From: Acidobacteriota bacterium
GTDB taxonomy: Bacteria > Acidobacteriota > Vicinamibacteria > Vicinamibacterales > UBA2999
Length of the DNA stretch: 64,000 nucleotides
Direction of reading: 5' to 3'
NCBI GenBank assembly: GCA_018000455.1
Contig: JAGNJW010000002.1
Span: forward strand, 124,001-188,000
The position numbers and the translations under genes were made by a program. Shown here one piece after another: positions 54,144-62,364 of the stretch (position 1 is its first letter; the number at the start of each line of letters is the position of its first letter). The notes below the pieces were generated by a model, which did no database searches, was not told where the DNA came from, and worked only from the letters and a program-made list of their open reading frames with translations.

Positions 54144-55421
54144 CTACTGCCCGAAGCCCGGCGTGGCGGCGCGCAGTGGCAGCAGCACCGTGAACACAGC
54201 ACCACCCTTAGAGCGATTGGCAGCGCGCACCCGGCCGTTGTGCGTGACGATGAACTTCAGCACGAGCGCCAGGCCCAAGCCCGTGCCGTCTGACCGTGTC
54301 GTGAAGAACGGTTGGAACAAGCGGTCGCGGTCGGTCTCGGGCAGGCCCGTGCCGTTGTCGCTCACCGTCACTTCGACGACTCCGTCCTGTGCACGCACAG
54401 TACCCCGCACCTCCACGGCTGGCGGGCGGCCCGCCCGCTGGCACGCCTCGATGGCGTTACGCACGAGATTCGAAAACGCCTGTCGAAGCAGCACGTCGTC
54501 GCCTTCGACGTGGCCGAAGGCGCCCGCCACGGTGACGAGCGTGCCGTCGGCATCCACGTCGTGGACCGCGCGCCGCACCACCAGCTCGAGGGCCAACGGC
54601 TGCAGTGTCACTCGCTCCGGGCGCGCGAACTCCAGAAACTTCGTCACCACATCGCCGAGCGCCAGGGTGCCGCCGCGGATGCCCTCGGCGTAGGCGCCAT
54701 GCGGCGCCGGCAACGCGGCGGGGTCGAGCAGACGGGCGTAGCCATGGATGGTCGCCAGGCCGTTGCGAAACTCGTGCGCCAGTCCAGCGGTGAGCTCGCC
54801 GAGACGCGCCAGCGCGTCTTTCAGGCGCAGTTGCTCTTCAAGAGCGACGACGCGTGACAGGTCGGTGAACAGGCAGATCACGCCGCCTTCTCCGGGCCCG
54901 CCAGACCACGGCGACAGCGTCACGCCGAGGTGCGAGGGACCGCCGGTGACCTCGCCGGTGGCGATGTGGCGACGTGACACCGTACGCCGTCCGGCGGCGG
55001 CTTCGCGTACGAGCGCCGCCAGCGCCGGCACCGGGCTCAAGAGGTCGTCGAGGTCAGCCGGCATGACACGCGGTGCGACGCCGAGAATGCGGTGGCCGGC
55101 CGGATTCAGCATCCGGACCTTCCCATCGGCGCCGGCAACAAGCAGGCCCGAGGTGAGGCCCTCGACGATCTGGGCGTTCAGCCGTTCGGACGCCTCGGCG
55201 CGAGCCAGGGTCGAGCGCTCCTGCTGCTTCAGCTTGCCGACCGCCTCTTCGAGGGCGGCCGACAAGATCGCGGTGTCGGCCGAGGTTTCGCGCATGCGGC
55301 GGCCGGAATCGCGCCCTCCCGAGAGCACGCGCAAGGCGGCGAACCCGAGCAGGCCGGCGAGGAAGCCGACGAAGGCGGTGAAGCCGAGCAGCAGGTATCC
55401 AGCCGAGGAGAGCGGCGGCAT
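54144..55421 (-). CDS. PAS sensor histidine kinase
   Basis: The 425-residue kinase has one N-terminal membrane helix (about 8-33), a coiled linker, a PAS domain (about 85-195, with GLLVAGADGKVRMLNPAGHRILG), a HisKA domain with phospho-His216 in TAGLAHEFRNGLATIHG, and an ATPase domain with NLVRNAIEAC, VSDNGTGLPE, FFTTRSDGTGLGLALV. It resembles NtrB/PilS-like kinases that pair with sigma-54 activators. The activator at 49582 lies on the same strand beyond the pilin genes. The ATG at 55421 is just after the pilD stop. Confidence 0.9.
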   Translation of the reverse strand: MPPLSSAGYLLLGFTAFVGFLAGLLGFAALRVLSGGRDSGRRMRETSADTAILSAALEEAVGKLKQQERSTLARAEASERLNAQIVEGLTSGLLVAGADGKVRMLNPAGHRILGVAPRVMPADLDDLLSPVPALAALVREAAAGRRTVSRRHIATGEVTGGPSHLGVTLSPWSGGPGEGGVICLFTDLSRVVALEEQLRLKDALARLGELTAGLAHEFRNGLATIHGYARLLDPAALPAPHGAYAEGIRGGTLALGDVVTKFLEFARPERVTLQPLALELVVRRAVHDVDADGTLVTVAGAFGHVEGDDVLLRQAFSNLVRNAIEACQRAGRPPAVEVRGTVRAQDGVVEVTVSDNGTGLPETDRDRLFQPFFTTRSDGTGLGLALVLKFIVTHNGRVRAANRSKGGAVFTVLLPLRAATPGFGQ

Positions 55422-55423
55422 GG

Positions 55424-56194
55424 CTAGTAGAAGCCGAGATACCAGTCGACGATCGGCTGACCGACGAGCATGGCGACGAGGGCGCCGATGGCCAGGAAGG
55501 TGCCGAACGGCAGTGCGTACTTCATCGACCCGCGCTGCAGAGAGATCATCGCCAGGCCGATGACGGCGCCCGAGAGCGAGGCGAGGACGAGCGTCAACAG
55601 GACGGCCTGCCAGCCGAGGAATGCCCCGATCATGGCCAGCATCTTCACGTCGCCCATGCCAAGGCCTTCCTCCTTGCGCACCGCGTAGTAGCCCCAGGCG
55701 ATGGCGTAGAGCACGCCGCCGCCGAGCGCGACGCCGAGCAGCGACGCCCGCCATCCCGGCGGGCCGACGAGCGAGAAGGCCACGCCAACGACGATGCCCG
55801 GCAGCGTGATGACGTTGGGCAGGATCTGATGTTCGAGGTCGATGCCGAAGAGCACGACCAGCGCCGCGACGAACAACAGGCGCGCCGCCAGGAGTGGCCC
55901 CACTGGCGTCGTCGCCACCACCAACACGAAGAGGATGGCCGTCACGGCTTCAACGAGTGGATACTGCACCGAGATCGGCGCCTTGCAGCGCGCGCACCTG
56001 GCGCCGAGCACGGCCCAGCTCACGATCGGGATGTTCTCGAACCAGCGCAGCTCGCGCTTACAACTGCCACAGGCCGACGCCGGCCACACAATCGAAGTGC
56101 CGCGAGGCAGCCGGTAGATACACACGTTCAGGAACGAGCCAACGAGCAGCCCGAAGAGGCCCGCAACGACGACGGCAAAGGCCTCCGGCGTCAC
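55424..56194 (-). CDS. pilD: Prepilin peptidase / N-methyltransferase
   Basis: The 256-residue membrane enzyme cuts and methylates prepilins at the cytoplasmic face. The N-terminal methyltransferase part has GSFLNVCIYRLPRG and the zinc cysteines CGSC (42, 45) and CARC (67, 70). The aspartyl protease residues are Asp119 (FGIDLEHQILPN) and Asp182 (GLGMGDVKMLAMIGAFLG). It overlaps the TPR gene by 4 bases (ATGA). Confidence 0.95.
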   Translation of the reverse strand: MTPEAFAVVVAGLFGLLVGSFLNVCIYRLPRGTSIVWPASACGSCKRELRWFENIPIVSWAVLGARCARCKAPISVQYPLVEAVTAILFVLVVATTPVGPLLAARLLFVAALVVLFGIDLEHQILPNVITLPGIVVGVAFSLVGPPGWRASLLGVALGGGVLYAIAWGYYAVRKEEGLGMGDVKMLAMIGAFLGWQAVLLTLVLASLSGAVIGLAMISLQRGSMKYALPFGTFLAIGALVAMLVGQPIVDWYLGFY

Positions 56195-57093
56195 GGCCTG
56201 GCCTCGAGCGTCGGCAGCGGGCCGAGCGGCGATGTCGGGCCAAGGGTGACGGCGCCCTCCTGGTCGAGCACGTAGGGAACGCCCATCGGATCGGTGGGCA
56301 CGGCCGTGAGCACACCAGCGCGCACGAGCCGACTCCAGTCCAGTGAAGCGCCCAGGCTCCCCTTTGTGCGCGCCACGATGGCGGTCAGGGCGTCGATGTC
56401 GTCGAGGGCGGCGAGCTGCTGCAGTCGGAACTCGGCCGCTCGACGCAGCCAGTCGACATCCGCCGTCTCGAGCAGCTCACTCCACAGTTTTCTCGCCGAC
56501 GCGCGATCGCCGCCTTTGGCCAGGGTGACGGCCGCCATCGTGCGCAGCCACAGCGGCGCGCCCGGAAGCTTCGCTGCCAGATCGAACTGCCGCGCCGCTT
56601 CCGGGTAGTTCTTGAGCCACCAGTAGTGGACGAAACCGATGTCGTGGCGATACTGCCAGCGATCGGGGTCGTGCCGCAGTCCCTTCTCGAGCAGGGCCAG
56701 GGCCTGATCGGGACGGCCGGGCCCCCCGGGATAGCCCTCGCTGAGGAAGATGGCGCCGAGCCGCGCGGCGACGTCGAAATGGGGATCGAGCGTCGTCGCC
56801 ATGTCGAGCAAGGGATACAACAGCGCGTAGCGCCCTTCGGTCGCGGCAGACCGCCGCTCGCCGCCGTAGTGCACGACCGCCCGCATCCAATAGATGTCGG
56901 CGGCCAGATCGGTGAACGAGAGCATCAGCCGGCGCGCTGCCTCGGGCGAGTGCATCCACAAGGTCGGCACCACGGCGGCGCGCGGCGGCGCCACACGCTC
57001 GCGCACGGCCTGCAGTCCCACGGCGGTCAGCAGCAGTACGACGACGAGCGCCGCGGCGGTCCGGTCGTGCGGGATGGGCGCGCGGGTCGTCAC
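56191..57093 (-). CDS. Membrane-anchored TPR protein of the pilus cluster (PilG-like position)
   Basis: The 300-residue protein has an N-terminal membrane helix (TAAALVVVLLLTAVGLQAV) and TPR-like helices: FDVAARLGAIFLSEGYPGG, QALALLEKGLRHDP, EAARQFDLAAKLP and ASARKLWSELLETAD. Its C terminus VPYVLDQEGAVTLGP is conserved in style with proteins encoded next to ABC exporters in pilus clusters. In Myxococcus the order pilG-pilH-pilI-pilD is known; here the TPR gene lies between the permease and pilD, so I infer a PilG-like role. GTG start chosen because the frame upstream runs into the permease gene. Confidence 0.75.
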   Translation of the reverse strand: MTTRAPIPHDRTAAALVVVLLLTAVGLQAVRERVAPPRAAVVPTLWMHSPEAARRLMLSFTDLAADIYWMRAVVHYGGERRSAATEGRYALLYPLLDMATTLDPHFDVAARLGAIFLSEGYPGGPGRPDQALALLEKGLRHDPDRWQYRHDIGFVHYWWLKNYPEAARQFDLAAKLPGAPLWLRTMAAVTLAKGGDRASARKLWSELLETADVDWLRRAAEFRLQQLAALDDIDALTAIVARTKGSLGASLDWSRLVRAGVLTAVPTDPMGVPYVLDQEGAVTLGPTSPLGPLPTLEARP

Positions 57094-57101
57094 GGCCGGG
57101 C

Positions 57102-57914
57102 CTACTTGAAATCCCGCCGATTGAAGATGAGGGCCGCGCCCGAGATGAGCACGCCGACGTAGGCGGCAATCGAGGCCAGGCCAAGCCCGACGGCCGACCA
57201 CGGAATGGCCAGGCCGTGCACCACCTCGTTCTTGACGTCGAGCGCGTCGAGATTGGGCAGCACGTAGTAGAGTCCGCGCGCCATGGCAGCAGCCACCGGC
57301 GAATCCACCGCCGCCTGGAAGTTACGGAGGTCGCCACTGAACTGGCCGGCCACCCAGACGGCCAGCGTCAGCAGCATCGACAGCATCGGGGTCGAGAAGG
57401 TCGAGAAGAACAGGGCGACGGCCGTCGTGAGCATCAACTGGACACCGATGAGGCCGACGGCGACGAGCAGGCGCGGATCGAGCGCCGGCGCGCGCCACCC
57501 CTGCTTGATCCAGTCGTCGGTCGTCAGGTGCATGAACTGCAGCATGAGGTAGAACGCCACCGTCATCATCGCGAGGTTGACGGCGAGCGTGACGACGAGC
57601 CCGACGTACTTGCCGACCAGGAAGCTCGATCGCGACAGCGGCTTCGACAGCACGGCGTAGATACTGCGCCGCTCAACTTCCTTCGCGACCAGGCCGGTAC
57701 CGATGAAGATCGCGATGAGCAGCCCGATGGCGTTCATCGTGGCCAGGCCCAGGTCCTTGATGACCTTGAGGTCCTGCCCAGCGGTGAGACGGCTCATGAG
57801 GAACGAGGCCGCCATCAGGATGACGGCGAAGATCACCAGGCTGTAGGGCACGCGGTCGCGCACCGACTCGCGAAAGACCGCGACCGCTACCTTGCGAACG
57901 GCGGCGGCGTTCAC
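57102..57914 (-). CDS. pilI: ABC-2 type exporter permease (PilI-like)
   Basis: The 270-residue protein has six membrane segments in the ABC-2 pattern, with FRESVRDRVPYSLVIFAVILM at the first helix, KEVERRSIYAVLSKPLSRSSFLVGKYVGL between helices 2 and 3, and SAVGLGLASIAAYVGVLISGAALIFNRRDFK at the end. KPLSRSSFLVGK is the typical motif of permeases partnered with PilH-like ATPases. GTG start overlapping the ATPase stop by 4 bases. Substrate unknown. Confidence 0.8.
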   Translation of the reverse strand: MNAAAVRKVAVAVFRESVRDRVPYSLVIFAVILMAASFLMSRLTAGQDLKVIKDLGLATMNAIGLLIAIFIGTGLVAKEVERRSIYAVLSKPLSRSSFLVGKYVGLVVTLAVNLAMMTVAFYLMLQFMHLTTDDWIKQGWRAPALDPRLLVAVGLIGVQLMLTTAVALFFSTFSTPMLSMLLTLAVWVAGQFSGDLRNFQAAVDSPVAAAMARGLYYVLPNLDALDVKNEVVHGLAIPWSAVGLGLASIAAYVGVLISGAALIFNRRDFK

Positions 57915-58858
57915 AGCGCGGCCTCGCGGGTCGCGGCCTGCGACACGTGCTGCACGAAGTAGTCCTCGAGCGTATGCCGCACCGGATTGAGCGAGACCAC
58001 GCGCCCGCCGGCGGCCGCCAACGCCTGCACCGTCTCTTCGGGCGCTGCCGGCGGCAGGTCGACGGTGTAGCGGCCGTCGTGCAGGGCGGTCACCGACCGG
58101 GCGCGGGCGCGCAGGAGATCGAGGGCGGCAGCGTTCACGCCGTCGGCGACGAGTTCCCAGCCGAGGACGTCGACGCCGACGATGTCCGACAGGCGTCCGC
58201 CGCCGGCCAGACGGCCCTGCGCGATGATGGCGACGCGGCTGCAGAGCGCCTCCGCATCCGACAGGATGTGGGAGCTGAAGAAGACGGTGCAGCCGCGATC
58301 GCGCAGCCCGAGCAGCAGCTGGCGCACGTCTCGACGGCCGAGCGGATCGAGGCCCGACATGGGCTCGTCGAAGAACACGACCTCCGGATCGTTGATGATG
58401 GCCTGCGCGATACCCACGCGCTGCACCATGCCCTTCGAGTACGAGCGCAGGCGCATGCGCCGTTCGGCGCCGATGCCCACCTGGTCGAGCACGCGCGACA
58501 CCCGGATCGCCCGCTCCGCCGACGGCACGTCGAACAGACTGGCAAAATAGGACAGCAGTTCTTCTGCGGTCAGATAGTCGTAGAACGACGGGTTCTCCGG
58601 CAGGAATCCGATCCGCCGGCGGATGTCGACGTCGCCGACCGGACGGCCGAGAATCCGCGCCGTGCCGCTGGTCGGATAGATGAGCTGCATCAGCAGCTTG
58701 ATGGCGGTGCTCTTGCCGGCCCCGTTCGGCCCGAGAAAGCCGTAGACCTCCCCCTGCTCGACAGCGAGCGTCAGCTCGTGCAGGGCGCGATACGGGCGCG
58801 GCCGCCAGAAGCCAATCTGGTAGTCCTTCGTGAGGCCTTCGGTCTCGATCGCAAGCAT
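57911..58858 (-). CDS. pilH: ABC transporter ATP-binding protein (PilH-like)
   Basis: The 315-residue ATPase has Walker A GPNGAGKST, the signature SYSKGMVQRVGIAQAI, Walker B EVVFFDEPMSGLDP and the switch His in FFSSHILSD. A C-terminal domain of about 90 residues follows. It forms an exporter with the permease next to it. In Myxococcus the pilH ATPase gene of the pil cluster is needed for pilus assembly; the position between pilA and pilD here matches that order. ATG at 58858 lies 137 bases after the VKOR gene end. Confidence 0.85.
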   Translation of the reverse strand: MLAIETEGLTKDYQIGFWRPRPYRALHELTLAVEQGEVYGFLGPNGAGKSTAIKLLMQLIYPTSGTARILGRPVGDVDIRRRIGFLPENPSFYDYLTAEELLSYFASLFDVPSAERAIRVSRVLDQVGIGAERRMRLRSYSKGMVQRVGIAQAIINDPEVVFFDEPMSGLDPLGRRDVRQLLLGLRDRGCTVFFSSHILSDAEALCSRVAIIAQGRLAGGGRLSDIVGVDVLGWELVADGVNAAALDLLRARARSVTALHDGRYTVDLPPAAPEETVQALAAAGGRVVSLNPVRHTLEDYFVQHVSQAATREAAL

Positions 58859-58995
58859 GAGGAGGCAGACGGGCCGATGCCGACCGGCCCACCATACCTA
58901 TCGGTCGAAAGGCGCCGGTCGTAACGCCCCCGGCTGGGTCAGCACCGTGCAGAAGTGCGCACGGGCTGGCAGCAGCCGCGTCTGCAGCCTGGCCC

Positions 58996-60243
58996 CTACT
59001 TCAGAGCGACGCCGGCCCGCTTCATCTCGAGGGTGATGGCTGCGTCCAGAAACTGGGCGCGCAGGCCCGGCAGGCGGATGCCGTTCAAGAAGAACGTCGG
59101 GGTGCCCTGCACCTGGAGCTGGCCGCCCTGTTCGATGTCGCCCTTTACGAGCTGCAGCGTGGTCGCATAGCGCGCGTCGAAATCGCCGACGCCGCCGATC
59201 GTCTGCACCGCCTGCTTGACCGAGGCCGGCGTGAGCGCCATCTGGTTGGCGAACAGCCACTCCTCCATCGGCGCCGCCTTGCCCTTTTCGCGAGCCAGCC
59301 GCACCGCCACTGCCGCCTCACATGACGCCATATGGACGCCGCCGGGCGTCAGGCGGTTGCACTCGGGATCGAGCGGGTAGTCCTTGTAGACGACCTTAAG
59401 CTTGCCTGGGTACTCCTTCGCCCACTTGGCGAGCACCGGCTTGTATTCCGCAAACGTCTGCCCGCACGGGGGGCACATGTAGTCGTTGAACTTGACCAGC
59501 ACGACCGCTGCGCCCTCGGTCGCCACCATGACCGGCACGCGTTGCTGTGCGGCGAGGAACTTCTCGAGCTCCTGTTGCTGGGCGGGCGCCAGCGGCGGAA
59601 TGGCGTCGGTCTGCTCGGCGGCGGCCGGAGCGGCCTCGCCGGCCGACGCCTGGAGCGTCTCGCCGGGGAATGACCAGATGAGCACCGCTGCGGCGGCGAC
59701 GAAGGCGACAAAGGCCGACATGGCGGCCGGGGTGGTGAAGAGTCGGCGGAGATCGGCCGCCAATCGCTCGGGCAATGCGCTCATGGACACCCTCGTGGCC
59801 GTGACGGCCGACACGAACAATCCAACCACCGCGACGTAGGTGGTCACACACAGGAGACAAACCGTTTTCAGCACGACGAACGATGCGTAACCGAGATAGC
59901 CAACCACGAGCAGGCCGACGGACGCCATGAGCAGAACATAGCTGGCTGCATGGGTCCGGCTCGTCACCGCTCGAGAGGTCAGGGCCAGGACCAGCAACAC
60001 ACCGCCGAAGAAGAGGACGCCCAGAAGGGCCGTCGGCACCCCAGCCATCGAGCCGTAGGCGCTGGCGTAGGCATTCGAGCAACTGACCGTGGCGTTGACG
60101 TCGCAGAAGCTGGCATAGGCCGGATCGGTGAGCAGCTTGTAGTGCACGCGCGACGACTCGGCCGACGCCCCGAGACCAAGGAGCGCGGCCACCCACATCA
60201 AGGGCGTCGCCGTCGACGGCGCGGCGTCGCTGCTGGCTACCAT
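58996..60243 (-). CDS. VKOR-DsbA fusion: disulfide bond-forming membrane protein
   Basis: The 415-residue protein joins a vitamin-K-epoxide-reductase domain (four or five membrane helices, residues about 13-150, with Cys47/Cys55 in the loop and the active pair Cys129-x-x-Cys132 in VCLLCV) to a thioredoxin-like DsbA domain with CPPC (257-260) and the cis-Pro motif VQGTPTFFLNG. A membrane helix at about 173-192 links them. It oxidises cysteines of exported proteins and passes electrons to quinone. It sits between the pilins, which carry two cysteines, and the ABC exporter. A TACAAT box 6 bases before the ATG suggests a leaderless message. Confidence 0.92.
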   Translation of the reverse strand: MVASSDAAPSTATPLMWVAALLGLGASAESSRVHYKLLTDPAYASFCDVNATVSCSNAYASAYGSMAGVPTALLGVLFFGGVLLVLALTSRAVTSRTHAASYVLLMASVGLLVVGYLGYASFVVLKTVCLLCVTTYVAVVGLFVSAVTATRVSMSALPERLAADLRRLFTTPAAMSAFVAFVAAAAVLIWSFPGETLQASAGEAAPAAAEQTDAIPPLAPAQQQELEKFLAAQQRVPVMVATEGAAVVLVKFNDYMCPPCGQTFAEYKPVLAKWAKEYPGKLKVVYKDYPLDPECNRLTPGGVHMASCEAAVAVRLAREKGKAAPMEEWLFANQMALTPASVKQAVQTIGGVGDFDARYATTLQLVKGDIEQGGQLQVQGTPTFFLNGIRLPGLRAQFLDAAITLEMKRAGVALK

Positions 60244-60249
60244 GGCCGT

Positions 60250-60280
60250 ATTGTAGCGAGTTTCGTTGTCGCGAGTTTCG
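60250..60280 (-). promoter_or_regulatory. -10 box (TACAAT) and 15-base-period direct repeat before the VKOR gene
   Basis: TACAAT (minus strand, 60250-60255) ends 6 bases before the ATG at 60243. Just upstream, GCGAGTTTCG occurs twice on the plus strand (60256-60265 and 60271-60280), 15 bases apart, covering the -35 area. The repeat may be an operator. Confidence 0.45.
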
Positions 60281-60300
60281 CGCTTTGCCCGTACAGGCGC

Positions 60301-60333
60301 ACGGGGACGGCGCGCCTGGCGCGCCGTCCCCGT
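60301..60333 (-). terminator. Very strong hairpin between pilA and the VKOR gene
   Basis: ACGGGGACGGCGCGCC (60301-60316) is followed after one base by its exact complement (60318-60333). The 33-base palindrome lies 33 bases past the pilA stop. No U-tract. It should end or protect the pilA transcript. Confidence 0.7.
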
Positions 60334-60365
60334 AGTTCCGTCTGGTCGTGGCTGGACGGTTGAGC

Positions 60366-60890
60366 TTACTGGAGGGCCAAACCGCCGCCGCCGGGCGCCA
60401 TCTGCGCTTCGGTCGGGGCCGTGTTGGTGTTGTTCCAGAAGATGGTGCCGGCCACGGTGCTGCCGAACGAACGGTTACCGCTCGTCTGGAAGGTCACCGG
60501 AGTGGCCCCCACCACATACGAGCTGATCCCGGCCGCGGCATCGCAGCCCGTACCCTGCGCCGCCGCACCCGCGCCGGCCCCGAGCACCACGGTATAGCCG
60601 CTCTTGATCGACGGGTCGAGCGAGATGTCGGTCGAGACGAAGCCGGCGCCGCCGGCACAGCCAGCCGCAAGCCGCACGAGCGTCGCCGAGTAGGGGCTGC
60701 CAACGCCGGCGGCAGAGAATGCCGCCTCGGCGCTGTTGACCGCGCGGACGGATCCGATGGCTGAGGCTTCATTGCCCGCCATGCGGGCGCGGAGCAGGCC
60801 GGGGATGGCGATCGCCGCGATGATGCCGATGATGGCGACCACGATCAGGAGTTCGATAAGGGTAAAACCCTTGGTGTCACGAATACGCAT
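60366..60890 (-). CDS. pilA: Type IV pilin, copy 1
   Basis: The 174-residue prepilin has the short leader MRIRDTKG, cleavage before Phe, and the helix FTLIELLIVVAIIGIIAAIAIPG with Glu5. The globular part contains two cysteines (AAGCAGG and GTGCDAA) that can form a disulfide, and the C terminus MAPGGGGLALQ. It differs from copies 2 and 3 at only about a dozen positions. GAGGAG lies 6 bases before the ATG, better placed than in the other copies. No sigma-54 promoter is seen directly upstream. Confidence 0.95.
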   Translation of the reverse strand: MRIRDTKGFTLIELLIVVAIIGIIAAIAIPGLLRARMAGNEASAIGSVRAVNSAEAAFSAAGVGSPYSATLVRLAAGCAGGAGFVSTDISLDPSIKSGYTVVLGAGAGAAAQGTGCDAAAGISSYVVGATPVTFQTSGNRSFGSTVAGTIFWNNTNTAPTEAQMAPGGGGLALQ

Positions 60891-60968
60891 TGCCTGCTCC
60901 TCGGCCGAGGCCGATTGCCGAACCACGTGGGCTCCACCCGGAATTGGGTGGCGCCCCCGAAAAGTCGA

Positions 60969-61003
60969 CACGGGGCGCGGTCTATCCCGATCCGCGCCCC
61001 GTG
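60969..61003 (-). terminator. Hairpin between pilin copies 2 and 1
   Basis: CACGGGGCGCGG (60969-60980) pairs perfectly with CCGCGCCCCGTG (60992-61003) around an 11-base loop, 33 bases past the copy 2 stop. No U-tract. Confidence 0.65.
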
Positions 61004-61036
61004 TGCCGTGATGTCAAACCTGCCGAAGCAGGTGCC

Positions 61037-61561
61037 TTACTGCAAGGCCGTGCCGCCGCCGCCGGGCGCCATCTGCGCTTCGGTCGGGGCGGTATTGGTG
61101 TTGTTCCAGAAGATCGTGCCGGTCGTCGTCGAGCCGAAGCTGCGGTTGCCGCTCGTCTGGAAGGTCACCGGAGTAGCCCCCACCACATAGGAGCTGGTGC
61201 CCGCCGCCGCGTCGCAGCCCGTGCCCTGCGCTGCCGCGCCGGCGCCCGCGGCGAGCACGACGGTGTAGCCGCTCTTGACCGAGGGGTCGAGCGAGATGTC
61301 GGTCGAGACGAACCCGGCGCCGCCAGCGCAGCCGGCCGCCAGGCGCACGAGCGTCGCCGAGTAGGGGCTGCCGACGCCGGCCGCCGAGAAGGCGCTCTCG
61401 GCGCTGTTGATGGCCCGCACCGACCCGATGGCCGACGCTTCGTTGCCCGCCATGCGGGCGCGCAGCAAGCCGGGGATGGCGATGGCCGCGATGATACCGA
61501 TGATGGCGACGACGATGAGCAGTTCGATGAGGGTGAAACCCTTGGTGTCACGAATACGCAT
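61037..61561 (-). CDS. pilA: Type IV pilin, copy 2
   Basis: The 174-residue prepilin is the same length as copies 1 and 3, with the same leader MRIRDTKG, Glu5 helix and two cysteines. Distinct residues include VVLAAGAG and the stretch GTSSYVVGAT; the tail is MAPGGGGTALQ. Nucleotide identity with copy 3 is nearly complete in the first 300 bases. GGAG lies 10 bases before the ATG. The gene is bounded on both sides by unrelated strong hairpins. Confidence 0.95.
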   Translation of the reverse strand: MRIRDTKGFTLIELLIVVAIIGIIAAIAIPGLLRARMAGNEASAIGSVRAINSAESAFSAAGVGSPYSATLVRLAAGCAGGAGFVSTDISLDPSVKSGYTVVLAAGAGAAAQGTGCDAAAGTSSYVVGATPVTFQTSGNRSFGSTTTGTIFWNNTNTAPTEAQMAPGGGGTALQ

Positions 61562-61674
61562 GATGCTTGTGCTCCAGGTGTCCTTCCGTGGATTGTTTAC
61601 GAGGTCTTGCAGTGAATAATCGGTGTCGAGCCCGGAAACCTGAATCGGAGCCTCCGCCCCCGGCACGCAACGGC

Positions 61675-61710
61675 GTGCACGAGGCGCGGCGCCTGCCGGG
61701 CCTCGTGCAC
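61675..61710 (-). terminator. Hairpin between pilin copies 3 and 2
   Basis: GTGCACGAGGC (61675-61685) pairs perfectly with GCCTCGTGCAC (61700-61710) around a 14-base GC-rich loop, 21 bases past the copy 3 stop. No U-tract. Confidence 0.65.
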
Positions 61711-61731
61711 TGGACTCGTTCAGCCGGGCCC

Positions 61732-62256
61732 TTACTGCAGCGCCGTGCCGCCGCCGCCGGGCGCCATCTGCGCTTCGGTCGGGGCCGTGTTGGTGTTGTT
61801 CCAGAAGATCGTGCCGACGGTGGTGCTGCCGAAGCTGCGGTTGCCACTCGTCTGGAAGGTCACCGGCACCGCCGACGCCACGTAGGCGCTGATGCCCGCT
61901 GCCGCGTCGCAGCCCGTGCCCTGCGCTGCCGCGCCGGCGCCCGCAGCAATTGCCACGGTGTAGCCGCTCTTGACCGAGGGGTCGAGCGAGATGTCGGTCG
62001 AGACGAACCCGGCGCCACCAGCGCAGCCGGCCGCCAGGCGCGCGAGCGTCGCCGAGTAGGGGCTGCCGACGCCGGCCGCCGAGAAGGCGCTCTCGGCGCT
62101 GTTGATGGCCCGCACCGACCCGATGGCCGACGCTTCGTTGCCCGCCATGCGGGCGCGCAGCAAGCCGGGGATGGCGATGGCCGCGATGATGCCGATGATG
62201 GCCACCACAATCAGCAGCTCGATGAGGGTGAAGCCCTTGGTGTCACGGATACGCAT
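61732..62256 (-). CDS. pilA: Type IV pilin, copy 3 (first in transcription order)
   Basis: The 174-residue prepilin shares leader, helix, cysteines and tail with the other copies. Its variable part is more different: YTVAIAAGAG and ISAYVASAVPV. It is the only copy with a sigma-54 promoter directly upstream (62365-62380), so it is likely the main pilin under PilR control. GAGGAG lies about 12 bases before the ATG, longer than ideal. Confidence 0.95.
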   Translation of the reverse strand: MRIRDTKGFTLIELLIVVAIIGIIAAIAIPGLLRARMAGNEASAIGSVRAINSAESAFSAAGVGSPYSATLARLAAGCAGGAGFVSTDISLDPSVKSGYTVAIAAGAGAAAQGTGCDAAAGISAYVASAVPVTFQTSGNRSFGSTTVGTIFWNNTNTAPTEAQMAPGGGGTALQ

Positions 62257-62364
62257 GATGTCGTTTGCTCCTCGGTGTCGTAGGTTGCCGATCAGGGTTC
62301 GAATCTCGATGTTCGGTGCCGCGATGCCGCCACCAACTGGGGCGGCGTCGACGTCACGATAACA

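Noticed and set aside
61665..61682. Possible sigma-54 promoter before pilin copy 2
   Set aside because: TTGC is present but the -24 element has GT instead of GG, and the site overlaps the hairpin of copy 3.
62293..62308. tRNA T-arm-like sequence GGTTCGAATCTC
   Set aside because: No matching acceptor stem, anticodon arm or D-arm can be built around it.
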